Below, in pieces: positions 9,954 to 20,410 of a DNA stretch of 64,000 bases. The notes beneath the pieces were generated by a model, which was not told the DNA's origin, did not search any database, and was given only the letters and a program-made list of their open reading frames with translations. The number at the start of each line of letters is the position of its first letter. Positions within the stretch are counted from its first letter, which is position 1. The stretch covers positions 1-64,000 of the forward strand of contig JAHEZQ010000019.1 of the NCBI GenBank assembly GCA_023250955.1, read 5' to 3'. This stretch comes from Melioribacter sp. Its GTDB lineage: Bacteria > Bacteroidota > Ignavibacteria > Ignavibacteriales > Melioribacteraceae. The translations under genes were made by a program, and so were the position numbers.

Positions 9954-11348
9954 ATGAGTAGTACAGTGTCACTTCGAAAGATAAATTCTTTTATCGTTTT
10001 AATATTATTTATGTTTCTCTTATCAAAAGCTAGTCTTGCTCAAGAGAATCAAAAATCAAGTATTAATTTGAATATCAATTATGCCCAATTCAGAACTGAA
10101 AATAAACGTGCGAACATTGAAATTTATTATTCATTTTTACGTAGTTCATTAGTACATATTAATAATGGGGATAAGTATGTAGCACAATACAAAGTTGATT
10201 TAAATATTTTTCGCAAAGATTCTTTGATCAAAAATATTTCTTGGCAAAATGTAGATGAATTAAGTTCTCTCTCCGAAATTAAAGTTGATCAAAGCATTAA
10301 TGATTTGCGTTCTCTTGTCCTTCCTGAAGATAATTATTATATAGAAATGAAGCTCGTCGATTTAAATAATAATAAATATGGTACTGAAAAAGTAGAACTA
10401 AAAATAAGACCTTCCAAAGTTGACGAGCTGTTTGTAAGTGATATTCAATTGGGGCTACAAATATCCAAAACTGATATAATAGGCAGATTTGTTAAAAATG
10501 GTTACGAAGTAATACCAAATCCAACTTCATCATACAACACCAATTGGCCTATTCTTTATTTCTATCTTGAAATTTTTAATCTATCAACACTTGAAAATAA
10601 CTCTGATTCAACTTATACGGTTGAAGCTAATATCACAGATAGTTTTGGCTTAGTCAAGAAAGTCTTTTCACCCATAACAAAAGTGAGACAAGCAACAGCG
10701 GTTATTGAAATCAATAAAACGTTTATAGGAGCGTTCTTCTCGGGAGGGTATACATTAAACGTAGTAGTGAGAGACAATAAAACGAACATTGTTAAAACTG
10801 TTTCTCAAAAATTTTATTTAAGTAGACCAGTTGATTATTTAGTAAAAGACGTTCAACAACAAGAAAGCCTGAGTGATGTATTTTTCGTAATGACTGAAGA
10901 GGAAATAGACAATGAATTTAATTATATCAGATACCTTGTTACACCTGATGAAATCAGTAATTATGAGAAATTAAATTTAGAAACCAAACGAAAGCTATTA
11001 AAAAATTTTTGGGAAAGTCATAAGACTCTTGAGAATAGCAAATACGAAAATTCCCGGGATGAGTATCTCAAAAGAGTAAAATATGCAGATGAAAGATATT
11101 CAATCGGTGGTAAGAAGGGTTGGAGAACTGATAGAGGTCGCATACTTCTAAAATATGGGCAACCATCTAAAACTGATGTTTTTAATTCGGAAGCTAAGAA
11201 GTATGAAACCTGGTCCTATGATGAGACCATGGGTGGAATCCAATTTGTATTCGTAGATATTTCAGGATATGGAGATTTACGATTAGTACATTCAACTTCC
11301 TTGAACGAAATTCAAGATTATGATTGGCAAACAAAGTGGTTAAAATAA
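9954..11348 (+). CDS. GWxTD domain-containing secreted protein
   Basis: Signal peptide; C-terminal GGKKGWRTDRGRILLKYGQPSKTD...YETWSYDE. Confidence 0.8.
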   Translation: MSSTVSLRKINSFIVLILFMFLLSKASLAQENQKSSINLNINYAQFRTENKRANIEIYYSFLRSSLVHINNGDKYVAQYKVDLNIFRKDSLIKNISWQNVDELSSLSEIKVDQSINDLRSLVLPEDNYYIEMKLVDLNNNKYGTEKVELKIRPSKVDELFVSDIQLGLQISKTDIIGRFVKNGYEVIPNPTSSYNTNWPILYFYLEIFNLSTLENNSDSTYTVEANITDSFGLVKKVFSPITKVRQATAVIEINKTFIGAFFSGGYTLNVVVRDNKTNIVKTVSQKFYLSRPVDYLVKDVQQQESLSDVFFVMTEEEIDNEFNYIRYLVTPDEISNYEKLNLETKRKLLKNFWESHKTLENSKYENSRDEYLKRVKYADERYSIGGKKGWRTDRGRILLKYGQPSKTDVFNSEAKKYETWSYDETMGGIQFVFVDISGYGDLRLVHSTSLNEIQDYDWQTKWLK

Positions 11349-11471
11349 TTTTGGATTCTAAATTGCCTGGATATAAATGGGAATTACTAAAATTTTGTTT
11401 TTAAGATTTTATAAATATGAGTGTTAAAAAAGAAATTAATATTATTGAAATATAAACTGTAGGGACCAATA

Positions 11472-12713
11472 ATGAGGCATTTTGAACAAAAAGGTAATAG
11501 CCAGTATATAAACAAAATAAATAAAATTCGAATCCTAAACCTGATACGTGAAAAAGGTCCTCTTTCACGTGCTGATATTGCAAAGCAGAGCGGAATCAGT
11601 GCCCCGACAGTTACTAGAATTGCTGAAAGTTTGATCAAAGAAGAAGGTCTTATTAAAGAAGTTGGAATTGGAATATCAACTGGTGGGAGAAAACCCACTT
11701 TGTTGGAATTTGCAGCAAATGATAGTTTAGTATTAGGTATAGATCTGGGTACTACTCATATAGATGGAGTATTAGCAAACCTTAATGCAGAATCTATAGC
11801 GGAAATTGTTATCGAAACAAAAATTGATGAAGGATTCGAAAAAATAATGGATAGAATTGCAAATCTGATCTCACAGCTGAGCAATCATCCTAAGGTGCAA
11901 GGTAAAAAAATATTTGGAGTTGGGCTCGCTGTTGCAGGATTGATCAATAGGTATCAAAATGTAATAGAGTTTTCTCCAGATTTTCATTGGGAGGATGTTG
12001 ATATTAAAAAAACTTTGAATGAAAAATTTAATTTCGAAATAAAATTTGATAATGTAACAAGAGTTATGGCTTTAGGAGAACTATGGTATGGTATAGGTCA
12101 ACAAGTAAAAAACTTTATAGTAATTAATATTGGTTACGGTATAGGAGCAGGGATAATTATTAACGGTCAACCATTATATGGTTCTTTTGGTCTCGCTGGT
12201 GAATTTGGGCATATGATAATGGATAAAGACAGTAAAATGAGATGCGAGTGTGGCTCATTTGGATGCTTAGAATCATTAGCCTCTGGACGAGCAATTGCTC
12301 AAAGCGCACTTCAGCAAATAACCGATGGAAGAATCAGTGTTCTCAAAGAAAAAGTTAATGGTGATCTTTTAAAAATTACTACAAAAATGGTTGCGGAGGC
12401 AGCTCGAAATGGTGACCAACTTTCGAAAGAAATATTTGAGAACGCGGTTGAATATCTTGGAATATCCATCACAAATTTAATAAATCTTTTAACCCCGGAA
12501 GTAATACTTATAGGTGGAGGAGTAGCCCAAGCGGATGATCTTCTCTTCGCCAAGATCCAGGAAATTGTAAACAAAAGAGCATTAAGGACAAGATCTAGAA
12601 AAATTTTGCTTAAGCCGGTTACATTTGGAATGAAAGCGGCTTCGAAAGGGGCAGTCGCACTTATATTGAATGAAGTATTAAATCTAGAATTCTCGAAAAA
12701 TTCTCTAAATTAA
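11472..12713 (+). CDS. ROK family transcriptional regulator (NagC/XylR type)
   Basis: N-terminal winged helix (RILNLIREKGPLSRADIAKQSGISAPTVTRIAESL); ROK domain LGIDLGTTHIDGVLANL...CECGSFGCLESLASG. Confidence 0.92.
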   Translation: MRHFEQKGNSQYINKINKIRILNLIREKGPLSRADIAKQSGISAPTVTRIAESLIKEEGLIKEVGIGISTGGRKPTLLEFAANDSLVLGIDLGTTHIDGVLANLNAESIAEIVIETKIDEGFEKIMDRIANLISQLSNHPKVQGKKIFGVGLAVAGLINRYQNVIEFSPDFHWEDVDIKKTLNEKFNFEIKFDNVTRVMALGELWYGIGQQVKNFIVINIGYGIGAGIIINGQPLYGSFGLAGEFGHMIMDKDSKMRCECGSFGCLESLASGRAIAQSALQQITDGRISVLKEKVNGDLLKITTKMVAEAARNGDQLSKEIFENAVEYLGISITNLINLLTPEVILIGGGVAQADDLLFAKIQEIVNKRALRTRSRKILLKPVTFGMKAASKGAVALILNEVLNLEFSKNSLN

Positions 12714-12753
12714 TTGAATGAGGTCACCAAATTCAATATATGCATAATATAAC

Positions 12754-12770
12754 TTTCTAACATTTAGAAA
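12754..12770. promoter_or_regulatory. Candidate ROK operator: perfect 7-bp inverted repeat
   Basis: TTTCTAA-CAT-TTAGAAA between the ROK regulator stop (12713) and the symporter start (12798). Confidence 0.45.
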
Positions 12771-12797
12771 TTAAATAACAAATAAATAGGAAACCCT

Positions 12798-14420
12798 ATG
12801 GGAATTAAATTACAAATACCCGTCTTAGATCTAGTAATTATTGTTACATATCTTATTGCTATGGTCGCAATTGGACTTTGGTCAACGAGAAAGCAAAAAC
12901 AAACTAGTGATAATTATTTTTTAGCTGATCGTGGATTAAAATGGGGAATGATTGGCGCCGCTTTATTTGCTGCAAACATTTCAACAATACATCTTGTTGG
13001 ACTAGCTGCGTCAGGTTTTAATGAAGGATTAGTCTGGGGCAACTTTGAATGGATGGCTACAATCACATTAATTCTTCTCGGTCTGGTGTTTGCACCTTTT
13101 TATTTTAAAAATCGAATTTCTACTTTACCAGAATTTTTAGAAAGAAGATACAGTCCCCACGCGCGATCATTTCTTGCATTTATGGGAATTTTAGGTGCAT
13201 TGTTTATACATATTGGAATGAGTATGTATGCTGGTGCTGCTGTCTTTCAGCAATTCTTTGGAATAGATGTTTATGTTTCAATAATTGTAATAGCTGTGAT
13301 AACTGCTATCTATACTGTCCTTGGTGGTCTGAAAGCAGTAGTTGTAACCGAGGCAATTCAAACTGTAATTTTATTGATGGGTGCAGTACTCGTATTGGTT
13401 TTCGGAATTCTTGCATTACCAAGTCATGGTATCAACAATTTCGCCGAATTCAAATCAGCAATTCGACCTGATCAATTAAGTATGATACATACCGATAATA
13501 GTCACGGATTAGCGTGGTATGCCGTGATGTTAGGTTATCCAATCTTAGGTGTATGGTATTGGTGCACAGATCAAACGATTGTACAAAGAGTTTTAGGGGC
13601 AAAAACTCAACGTGATGCTCAGTTAGGTCCATTGTTCGCCGGGTTTCTAAAAATATTACCTGTATTCCTAATGGTATTACCTGGGGTATTAGGTTATGTA
13701 TTATTTAAAGATCAAATTGGTACAAATAGCAATCTTACTTTACCAGTTTTAATTAATAATTTGGTTCCAACTGGATTGAAAGGAATAATAGCAGCAGGTT
13801 TACTTGCCGCGCTCATGAGTACCATCGCTGCAGCATTAAATAGCTCGGCTACTCTTGTTGCTATTGATATCGTAAAAAGAATGAGACCAGAAACAACTGA
13901 TGAGAAGCAAGTCAGGATTGGCAAAATAGCATCTGTTGTGATCATGCTATTAGCAATGGTTTGGTCAACACAAGGTGGAAAGTATACAAGTATTTTTGAG
14001 GCGATTAACTCAATAGCAGCAAATCTTGCACCGCCAATAACTACTGTGTTTTTATTGGGAGTTTTTTGGAAGAGGGGAACAAAACAAGCAGCGTTGGCAA
14101 CTTTAATATTTGGTTTTACATTAGGGGCAATCGCTTTTGCCCTGGACCTACCCATATTCGGTGACACAAAAATTATAACACATAATTGGGGAATTCCATT
14201 TATGATGCAGGCTTGGTGGCTTTTCTTATTCTGTGTTGCAGTATTCATAACTGTTTCTTTATTTACTCCTAAACCCGATCCTGAAAGTATAAAAGGATTG
14301 ACTTGGGATCATCCATTTGATGTTATCACAAAAGGTAAAATTAGTGGTTTTGCAGATCCAAGAATTATTGCGGGCATATTACTCGTTATTATTATCACGC
14401 TTTATTATTTCTTAAGATAA
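12798..14420 (+). CDS. Sodium:solute symporter (SSS/SLC5-like), sugar transport
   Basis: Many hydrophobic segments; SDNYFLADRGLKWGMIGAALFAANISTIHLVGLAASGF; WCTDQTIVQRVLGAKTQRDAQLG; LLAALMSTIAAALNSSATL. Confidence 0.9.
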   Translation: MGIKLQIPVLDLVIIVTYLIAMVAIGLWSTRKQKQTSDNYFLADRGLKWGMIGAALFAANISTIHLVGLAASGFNEGLVWGNFEWMATITLILLGLVFAPFYFKNRISTLPEFLERRYSPHARSFLAFMGILGALFIHIGMSMYAGAAVFQQFFGIDVYVSIIVIAVITAIYTVLGGLKAVVVTEAIQTVILLMGAVLVLVFGILALPSHGINNFAEFKSAIRPDQLSMIHTDNSHGLAWYAVMLGYPILGVWYWCTDQTIVQRVLGAKTQRDAQLGPLFAGFLKILPVFLMVLPGVLGYVLFKDQIGTNSNLTLPVLINNLVPTGLKGIIAAGLLAALMSTIAAALNSSATLVAIDIVKRMRPETTDEKQVRIGKIASVVIMLLAMVWSTQGGKYTSIFEAINSIAANLAPPITTVFLLGVFWKRGTKQAALATLIFGFTLGAIAFALDLPIFGDTKIITHNWGIPFMMQAWWLFLFCVAVFITVSLFTPKPDPESIKGLTWDHPFDVITKGKISGFADPRIIAGILLVIIITLYYFLR

Positions 14421-14444
14421 AAAAATGATTAGGAGAGTGGAAAA

Positions 14445-15461
14445 ATGAGGCAAGCAATAATGACTTCACCTGGGAAAATTGTTTTTCAAAATATTGAAAA
14501 ACCAAAGCCAGGTCCTGGAGAAGTTTTATTAAAAATAAAAAGAATTGGAGTATGTGGTTCAGATGTTCATGTATGGCATGGGAAACACCCCTATACAAGT
14601 TATCCTGTGATTCAAGGGCATGAATTTTCTGCTACTCTAGTTGGTCTTGGAGACGGGGTGACTAATTTTAAAGTTGGTTCATTAGTTACGGCAACCCCGC
14701 AAGAGGTATGTGGGGTCTGTGGACCGTGCAGACGAGGAGATTACCACATTTGTGATCAACTAAAAGTTAGAGGTTTTCAAGCACCAGGAGTTGCACAGGA
14801 TTATTTTATTACTCAAGCAGATAAGATAGTTTCCCTGCCCGAAAATTTTTCACTCGAACAAGGCGCATTTGTTGAACCTGTTTCTGTTGCTGTTCATTCA
14901 ACACAAAAAGCGGGTGAAATTAAAAATAAAAATGTTGTAGTTCTTGGAGCTGGACCTATTGGAAACTTAATCGCTCAATCGGCAAAAGCAGGCGGGGCAA
15001 ATGTATTGATAACTGATATTAGTGAATACAGATTAGAAATCGCAAAAAAATGTGGTATACAGAATATCTCTAATTCCAGAATAGAAAAATTAAAAGTTGC
15101 TTCTAAAAGAGTATTTGGAGAAAAAGGTTTTAGTGTTGCATTTGAGTGTGTTGGCATTGAAGAAACAATGAGTAATGTTATTGAGAGTATTGAGAAAGGC
15201 GGCACTGTCGTAGTAGTTGGAGTATTTGGTGAGAAACCGAGAGTTGATTTGGGCTTGGTCCAGGATCGGGAGTTAAAATTGGTTGGGACACTAATGTACA
15301 AATATGAAGACTACGTTCAAGCAACTAAATCAATTGAGAATGGCAGTGTGATTTTAGAGCCATTATTCTCAAAGCATTTTAAGTTTGAAAACTATAATGA
15401 AGCTTATAACTTTATTGATCAGCAAGGTGAAAGGTCAATGAAAGTTTTTATTGATTTATGA
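14445..15461 (+). CDS. Zinc-binding sugar/alcohol dehydrogenase (MDR superfamily)
   Basis: GVCGSDVHVWHGKHPYTSYPVIQGHEFSA; CGVCGPCRRGDYHIC; VVLGAGPIGNLIAQ. Confidence 0.88.
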   Translation: MRQAIMTSPGKIVFQNIEKPKPGPGEVLLKIKRIGVCGSDVHVWHGKHPYTSYPVIQGHEFSATLVGLGDGVTNFKVGSLVTATPQEVCGVCGPCRRGDYHICDQLKVRGFQAPGVAQDYFITQADKIVSLPENFSLEQGAFVEPVSVAVHSTQKAGEIKNKNVVVLGAGPIGNLIAQSAKAGGANVLITDISEYRLEIAKKCGIQNISNSRIEKLKVASKRVFGEKGFSVAFECVGIEETMSNVIESIEKGGTVVVVGVFGEKPRVDLGLVQDRELKLVGTLMYKYEDYVQATKSIENGSVILEPLFSKHFKFENYNEAYNFIDQQGERSMKVFIDL

Positions 15462-16369
15462 TACATAACATTTTTAATTCCGATAAAAAATTTGTCGTAG
15501 TAGGATTAGGCGAGTTGCTTTGGGACATTCTTCCATCAGGTAAAAAATTGGGCGGAGCTCCTGCCAATTTTGCTTTTCATGCAAACTCATTGGGTGCAAT
15601 CGGTTTAATTGTAAGTTCTGTTGGAAGTGATAATCTAGGTGATGAAATTGTTACTACACTTCGAGAGTTGCAGCTTGAAACTAAATTCATACAACGGGAT
15701 GAAAAACATTCTACTGGAACTGTCAAAGTGAATCTTGATATTGCAGGTATACCAACTTATAGAATTAATACTGATGTAGCCTGGGATAATATTTCATTTA
15801 CAGATTCGATTGGAGAACTTTCCCTTAAATGTGATGCTATCTGTTTTGGTTCTTTAGCTCAACGATCAGTAATTTCCCAACAAACGATACAATCTTTTCT
15901 AAAACACGCATCTTCAAATTGCTTAAAAATCTTTGATGTTAATCTTCGACAAGAGTTTTTTACAAGAGAGATTATAAAACAGAGTATTGAATCGTCTGAC
16001 TGTTTAAAACTCAACAAAAATGAATTACCAATAATTGCGGAGATGCTTTCCATCGTGGGGAATGAGAACGAGATTATTCATTATTTAATCAAGGAGTACA
16101 AATTAAAAATCGTTGCATTAACAAAATGTGAAAAAGGCAGCTTATTAGTTACTCAGAAAGAAAGTTCAGAGCTTGTTCCAGATACTATTGAGATAGTTGA
16201 TACTGTCGGGGCGGGAGATGCATTCACAGCTGGTATGACAGTCGGAATCTTAAATGGATTGCCTCTGATTGAAATACACAAATTAGCAAATAGGATTGCA
16301 TCATACGTGTGTACCCAATCCGGAGCTACTCCTAGATTGGGCGCAGAACTAATTAGTAGTATTAAATAA
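15458..16369 (+). CDS. PfkB-family carbohydrate kinase
   Basis: GLGELLWDILPSGKKLGGAPANFAFHA; TVGAGDAFTAGM; overlaps the previous stop by 4 nt (ATGA). Confidence 0.88.
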   Translation: MIHNIFNSDKKFVVVGLGELLWDILPSGKKLGGAPANFAFHANSLGAIGLIVSSVGSDNLGDEIVTTLRELQLETKFIQRDEKHSTGTVKVNLDIAGIPTYRINTDVAWDNISFTDSIGELSLKCDAICFGSLAQRSVISQQTIQSFLKHASSNCLKIFDVNLRQEFFTREIIKQSIESSDCLKLNKNELPIIAEMLSIVGNENEIIHYLIKEYKLKIVALTKCEKGSLLVTQKESSELVPDTIEIVDTVGAGDAFTAGMTVGILNGLPLIEIHKLANRIASYVCTQSGATPRLGAELISSIK

Positions 16370-16392
16370 TTGTCCATAATTGTTAAAGGTGA

Positions 16393-17559
16393 ATGATGAA
16401 AAATTTTAATTATTATCAACCGACTGAAATTGTTTTTGGAAACGGAAGAATTGATGAATTAGGTAAAATTGTATCACGTTTTGGTAAAAGATGTTTATTA
16501 GTTTCAACTCCACCTGTACCCGCCTTAAAAACGATTTATGATAAAGTAAAATCGATTCTTAAAAATTCTAATTTAGAAATTGAGCACTTTGATCAAGTTC
16601 AACAAAACCCAACTACCGAAATTGTAACCGCAGGGGCAAATCTCGCCAAAAAGTTTAGAGCGGAAGTAATTATCGGTTTAGGCGGCGGTTCAAGTATGGA
16701 TACAGCAAAAGCAATCGCAGTTGAAACAACACATGAGGGCACTTCCTGGGATTATCTGTTTTATAAGAAACAACCCACCGACAAAACACTTCCAGTAATT
16801 GCTATTAGTACAACTAGTGGTACTGGTTCGCAAGTGACACAAGTTGCTGTAATTACTAATACAAAAGATAGAAACAAATCGGCTATTTATAATTCTATTA
16901 TTTATCCTAGAGTTGCTATAGTGGATCCAGAATTAATGTTGTCGGTACCTAAGCATATTACCGCGTCAACTGGGTTCGATGTTTTTTGCCATTCATTTGA
17001 AAGTACAATTCATCCCGGTACTTCTGCCTATGTTGATACACTTGCATGGAAAGCGATTGCATTAGTAGTTAACACTCTTCCAAAGTTATTAAAAGATTTG
17101 AACAATATTGAATTACGTTCTACTATGGCATTAGCTGATACTCTTGCCGGATTATGCATAGCTAATGCAGGCGTTACATTACCTCATGGAGTCGGTATGG
17201 CCATCAGCGGTCTTTATCCGCATATAATTCATGGTGAATCTCTTGCAATTATTTACCCGGCATTCACAAGATTTACATATGAAAAAGCTATTCCTCAGTT
17301 TGCACAGCTTGCTAGAATTTTTAATACCGACAATCAGAATAAATCAAACAAAAAAGCTGCGGCGTCGGCATGTACTGAAATGGATAAATTCTTAATTAAG
17401 ATTGGTATGTGGTTCAGACTAAAAGATTTTAAAATGCCTGGAAATGAAATTTCGTTATTGGCAAAGAACTCAATGATTCTTCCTGATTATAAAAATAATC
17501 CGAGGATTGCAACAAATAGAGAAATGCTGCAATTGATAACTGAATCATATTCATTATAA
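16393..17559 (+). CDS. Iron-containing alcohol dehydrogenase
   Basis: IGLGGGSSMDTAKAIA; PVIAISTTSGTGSQVTQVAVI; HGVGMAISGLYPHIIHGESLAIIYP. Confidence 0.88.
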   Translation: MMKNFNYYQPTEIVFGNGRIDELGKIVSRFGKRCLLVSTPPVPALKTIYDKVKSILKNSNLEIEHFDQVQQNPTTEIVTAGANLAKKFRAEVIIGLGGGSSMDTAKAIAVETTHEGTSWDYLFYKKQPTDKTLPVIAISTTSGTGSQVTQVAVITNTKDRNKSAIYNSIIYPRVAIVDPELMLSVPKHITASTGFDVFCHSFESTIHPGTSAYVDTLAWKAIALVVNTLPKLLKDLNNIELRSTMALADTLAGLCIANAGVTLPHGVGMAISGLYPHIIHGESLAIIYPAFTRFTYEKAIPQFAQLARIFNTDNQNKSNKKAAASACTEMDKFLIKIGMWFRLKDFKMPGNEISLLAKNSMILPDYKNNPRIATNREMLQLITESYSL

Positions 17560-17719
17560 CAAGCTATTTATTTTATAACACGAATAATTTGTCTAAATAA
17601 TTTATTAGTACGAAAAAATTTAAAATCTATAAATGAAGTTAAAATTGAAAATCTATTTAGGAGTTTCACAGTGCATAGTTTGTTTGAGATAATCATAAAG
17701 GTAATGTAGATGTGAAAAA

Positions 17720-17872
17720 GATTTTTTATAGTATAATTTCTTAATGGAAAATTTTTATGCAATCTCAAACTCTGCATTGGATCGGCTACAAATTATAATC
17801 GTAACTCTAGTCCTTCAGTTAGTACAAAGGATATTTTGCTAAAAACTAGGAAAGTCTTACAAATATCTTAAA
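17720..17872 (+). pseudogene. Decayed 5' fragment duplicating the start of the 20293 SSS symporter gene and its leader
   Basis: ...aatttcttaatgGaaaatttttatgcaatctcaaactctgcattgg... matches 20255-20410; the reading frame MQSQTLHWIGYK is broken by stops. Shadow ORFs on the opposite strand of both copies begin MQSLRLHKNF. Confidence 0.8.
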
Positions 17873-18103
17873 CCGATTATTCAATTGTAGCCTTGATCTT
17901 TGTATATGTCACAAAAGTTGATAAAACATTTTATTGATAATAATTAATCATTAGTCTGCAAATAAAAAGTAATACGGATAATTAAATAATATCAGTACTT
18001 AAATTGCAAAAATATATTGTAAGTGAATTCAATATCAATATGTAGACCATTTTAGAGACTGGACTAATCGAAATGATGAATTAATAATTTTTAGGAGGAA
18101 CTT

Positions 18104-20236
18104 ATGAAAAAGGAAAGTGTGTTCGTTCTGTTTGTTTTGTTATTGTTTCTTACTTGCCGATCAGAATTCGGGCAAGATAATGGGCTAGTTGCATACTGGT
18201 CGTTTGACGAAGCAAGTGGTAAAGTTGTAAACGAATCCATCAAAGGCAGTAAGGACTTAATCCAAGGTAATTTCTCGTTCGTCGGTGGCGTCCGCGGTAA
18301 CGGCATTAAGTACGACGGATTTACAACTCGCATTACACGAGATTCCGTTATGAATGGAAGATGGAATGCACCCGAAATTCAAGATGCTGTTACTTTCGAA
18401 GTTTGGATCACTCCTCAGGCATATCCTTGGAATTGGAATGCAATTGTAGAACAGAAAGACAGATATTTTTTCGGGTTGGATGCATCTGGCCACATTAGTC
18501 TGAGAGTCTTCATAGATAATTATTGGAGAGAGTGTGTCTCGACTTCAGTTGTTCCTTTCATGCAATGGTCACATATTGTTGCGACGTTCAATCCCCAAAG
18601 TGGTCTTACCATCTATATTAATGGGCAGGAGGCCGGTCATTTTGGAATTGTTGGTCGTTTCGCTAGGAAGCGACCTTTTGAACCTAGGCAGATCCAGGAC
18701 AAATATTTTACTGAGCGAGGAGCCGCTGGAGGTGCCTTCCAGATTGGTCGCAATCTAGAAAATTTACCCGCTGCAGCAACCAGACCAATACCAACTTCAT
18801 ATTCTTTTGATGGAATCATAGATGAACTGAAAATCTTTGGACGTGCTCTAGAAGCCGACGAAATAAAGAAATCGTACGAATCCCTGCGTCCTGTTACTCC
18901 ACCTCCTTTGACCTGGCGTAAACTGCCCCGCATCCCAGATGGGCAAAAACAATTTGGTGCCTATTACACAAATCTGAAATTCGACCCAGATTGGGACAGA
19001 CTTTGGCGTATTGATGACTATCCTGATCTGGTAATAACGTTTGATGACGCTACCTACAAAATGGTCTTCTGGCATGGAACTACATACGGCCTCTCTTTGG
19101 TAACAGAAAACGGACTTTGGATGGCAGAACAGAGTGCCGAAAGTCGTCGAACTGAATATGGATGTGTTGAACATATGTCTGATAAACAAGCTCGTTATTC
19201 TCATGTTCGCTTGATCGAAAACAGTCCCGCACGTATCGTCGTGCACTGGCGATATGCCTTGACTGATGTCCTGTATAACATTGGTGAAACCGATCCGATC
19301 ACCGGCTGGGGTGACTGGGCTGACGAGTACTACACAATTTATCCTGATGGTTGGGCGGTTCGTCATGTCCTTGTGCATGGTCCCCGTCAGCGATACAGTT
19401 TAACAGCGCCGCAAGCTATCCTTAGTCCAGGCGAAACACGTGCTGACATCATCTCGACGGAAACAGTTACGTTAGCAAAAATGGATGGCACGACGAGAAG
19501 TTTCGGCCCATCAACCGGAGCTGAACTTAATGAATTCTTGAATTCAGTTCCCATCCCAAATATTGCAATTGTGAATATGAAATCGGATTTCAAGCCAGCG
19601 TGGATTTTCGAGCCACCTACTGTGATTATAGAGGAGCGTCAACGCGGACCAGTGACTCAACTCAGAACTGTGCCGCAAAGTGGAGGTGCTGGTGCAGGAG
19701 GAACTCATTGGCCCATTGCACAAATTCCGTCCGACGGCAGGCGTGCATTTGCACTCGACCGTTTCTCCAGTGTGGAAATGTTTGCACCCGAACCACCACA
19801 AACCAAGCGTGCAAGAGATGGTGCCGTTGAAGCTCGATGGCTTACAGGATTTGCGAACAAACCTTTTGCAACAGTTCCAGTTGCGAATGCATGGTTACAA
19901 CCACCTGAACTGAAAATATCGGGTGTGGATTTCGTTAGTGACGGTTACAGTCGCGATGACCGGGCTTACCACCTGCACCGATTGTCCACAGGAAACACGA
20001 AGCTAGAATTCACTATTCAAGCCAGCGACAAATCGCCGGCAGTGAACCCTGCTTTTGTCATAGATGGATGGAGTAGCGACAGCTTTTCGCTGAACCTGAA
20101 TGGCAAACCAGTTATTGAGGGTAAAGACTTTCGAGTCGGCCGCATCGAGCGGTTGGAAAGTTCCAGTCTCGTAGTCTGGATTCGGGCAGATCTAACTGGG
20201 CCATCAAGCATTTCGCTAACTCCAACGATGAGATAA
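18104..20236 (+). CDS. LamG-domain secreted protein, family member 3 (single C-terminal domain X)
   Basis: Signal-peptide-like start; LamG segment (VTFEVWITPQAYPWNWNAIVEQKDRYFFGLDASG); FGAYYTNLKFDPDWDRLWRIDDYPDLVITFDD...FWHGTTYG...GCVEHMSDKQARYSHVRLIENSPARIVVHWRY...DEYYTIYPDGWAVR. Visibly more GC-rich than its neighbours. Confidence 0.8.
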   Translation: MKKESVFVLFVLLLFLTCRSEFGQDNGLVAYWSFDEASGKVVNESIKGSKDLIQGNFSFVGGVRGNGIKYDGFTTRITRDSVMNGRWNAPEIQDAVTFEVWITPQAYPWNWNAIVEQKDRYFFGLDASGHISLRVFIDNYWRECVSTSVVPFMQWSHIVATFNPQSGLTIYINGQEAGHFGIVGRFARKRPFEPRQIQDKYFTERGAAGGAFQIGRNLENLPAAATRPIPTSYSFDGIIDELKIFGRALEADEIKKSYESLRPVTPPPLTWRKLPRIPDGQKQFGAYYTNLKFDPDWDRLWRIDDYPDLVITFDDATYKMVFWHGTTYGLSLVTENGLWMAEQSAESRRTEYGCVEHMSDKQARYSHVRLIENSPARIVVHWRYALTDVLYNIGETDPITGWGDWADEYYTIYPDGWAVRHVLVHGPRQRYSLTAPQAILSPGETRADIISTETVTLAKMDGTTRSFGPSTGAELNEFLNSVPIPNIAIVNMKSDFKPAWIFEPPTVIIEERQRGPVTQLRTVPQSGGAGAGGTHWPIAQIPSDGRRAFALDRFSSVEMFAPEPPQTKRARDGAVEARWLTGFANKPFATVPVANAWLQPPELKISGVDFVSDGYSRDDRAYHLHRLSTGNTKLEFTIQASDKSPAVNPAFVIDGWSSDSFSLNLNGKPVIEGKDFRVGRIERLESSSLVVWIRADLTGPSSISLTPTMR

Positions 20237-20254
20237 ATTTTAAAAGATATAAAT

Positions 20255-20410
20255 AGAGTTTTTATAATAAAATTTCTTAAGGTAAAATTTTTATGCAATC
20301 TCAAACTCTGCATTGGGTTGACTACACAATAATAATCACAATTCTGGTTGCTTCAGTTGGATTTGGAGGATACTTTGCAAACAGACAAAAAAGTACAAAC
20401 AAATATTTCA
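20255..20410. repeat. Functional-side copy of the direct repeat shared with 17720-17872 (leader and 5' end of symporter)
   Basis: Direct comparison, e.g. tttttatgcaatctcaaactctgcattgg identical in both copies. Confidence 0.8.

Noticed and set aside
13712-14248. 178-aa minus-strand ORF inside the symporter gene
   Set aside because: Antisense of a well-supported transporter; composition reflects the complementary frame.
17879-18103. Possible additional gene in the AT-rich gap before the third LamG gene
   Set aside because: Stops in all frames and no protein-like stretch beyond the symporter fragment.
18848-19378. 176-aa minus-strand ORF inside the third LamG gene
   Set aside because: Long antisense ORFs are expected in a more GC-rich gene; no domain recognised.
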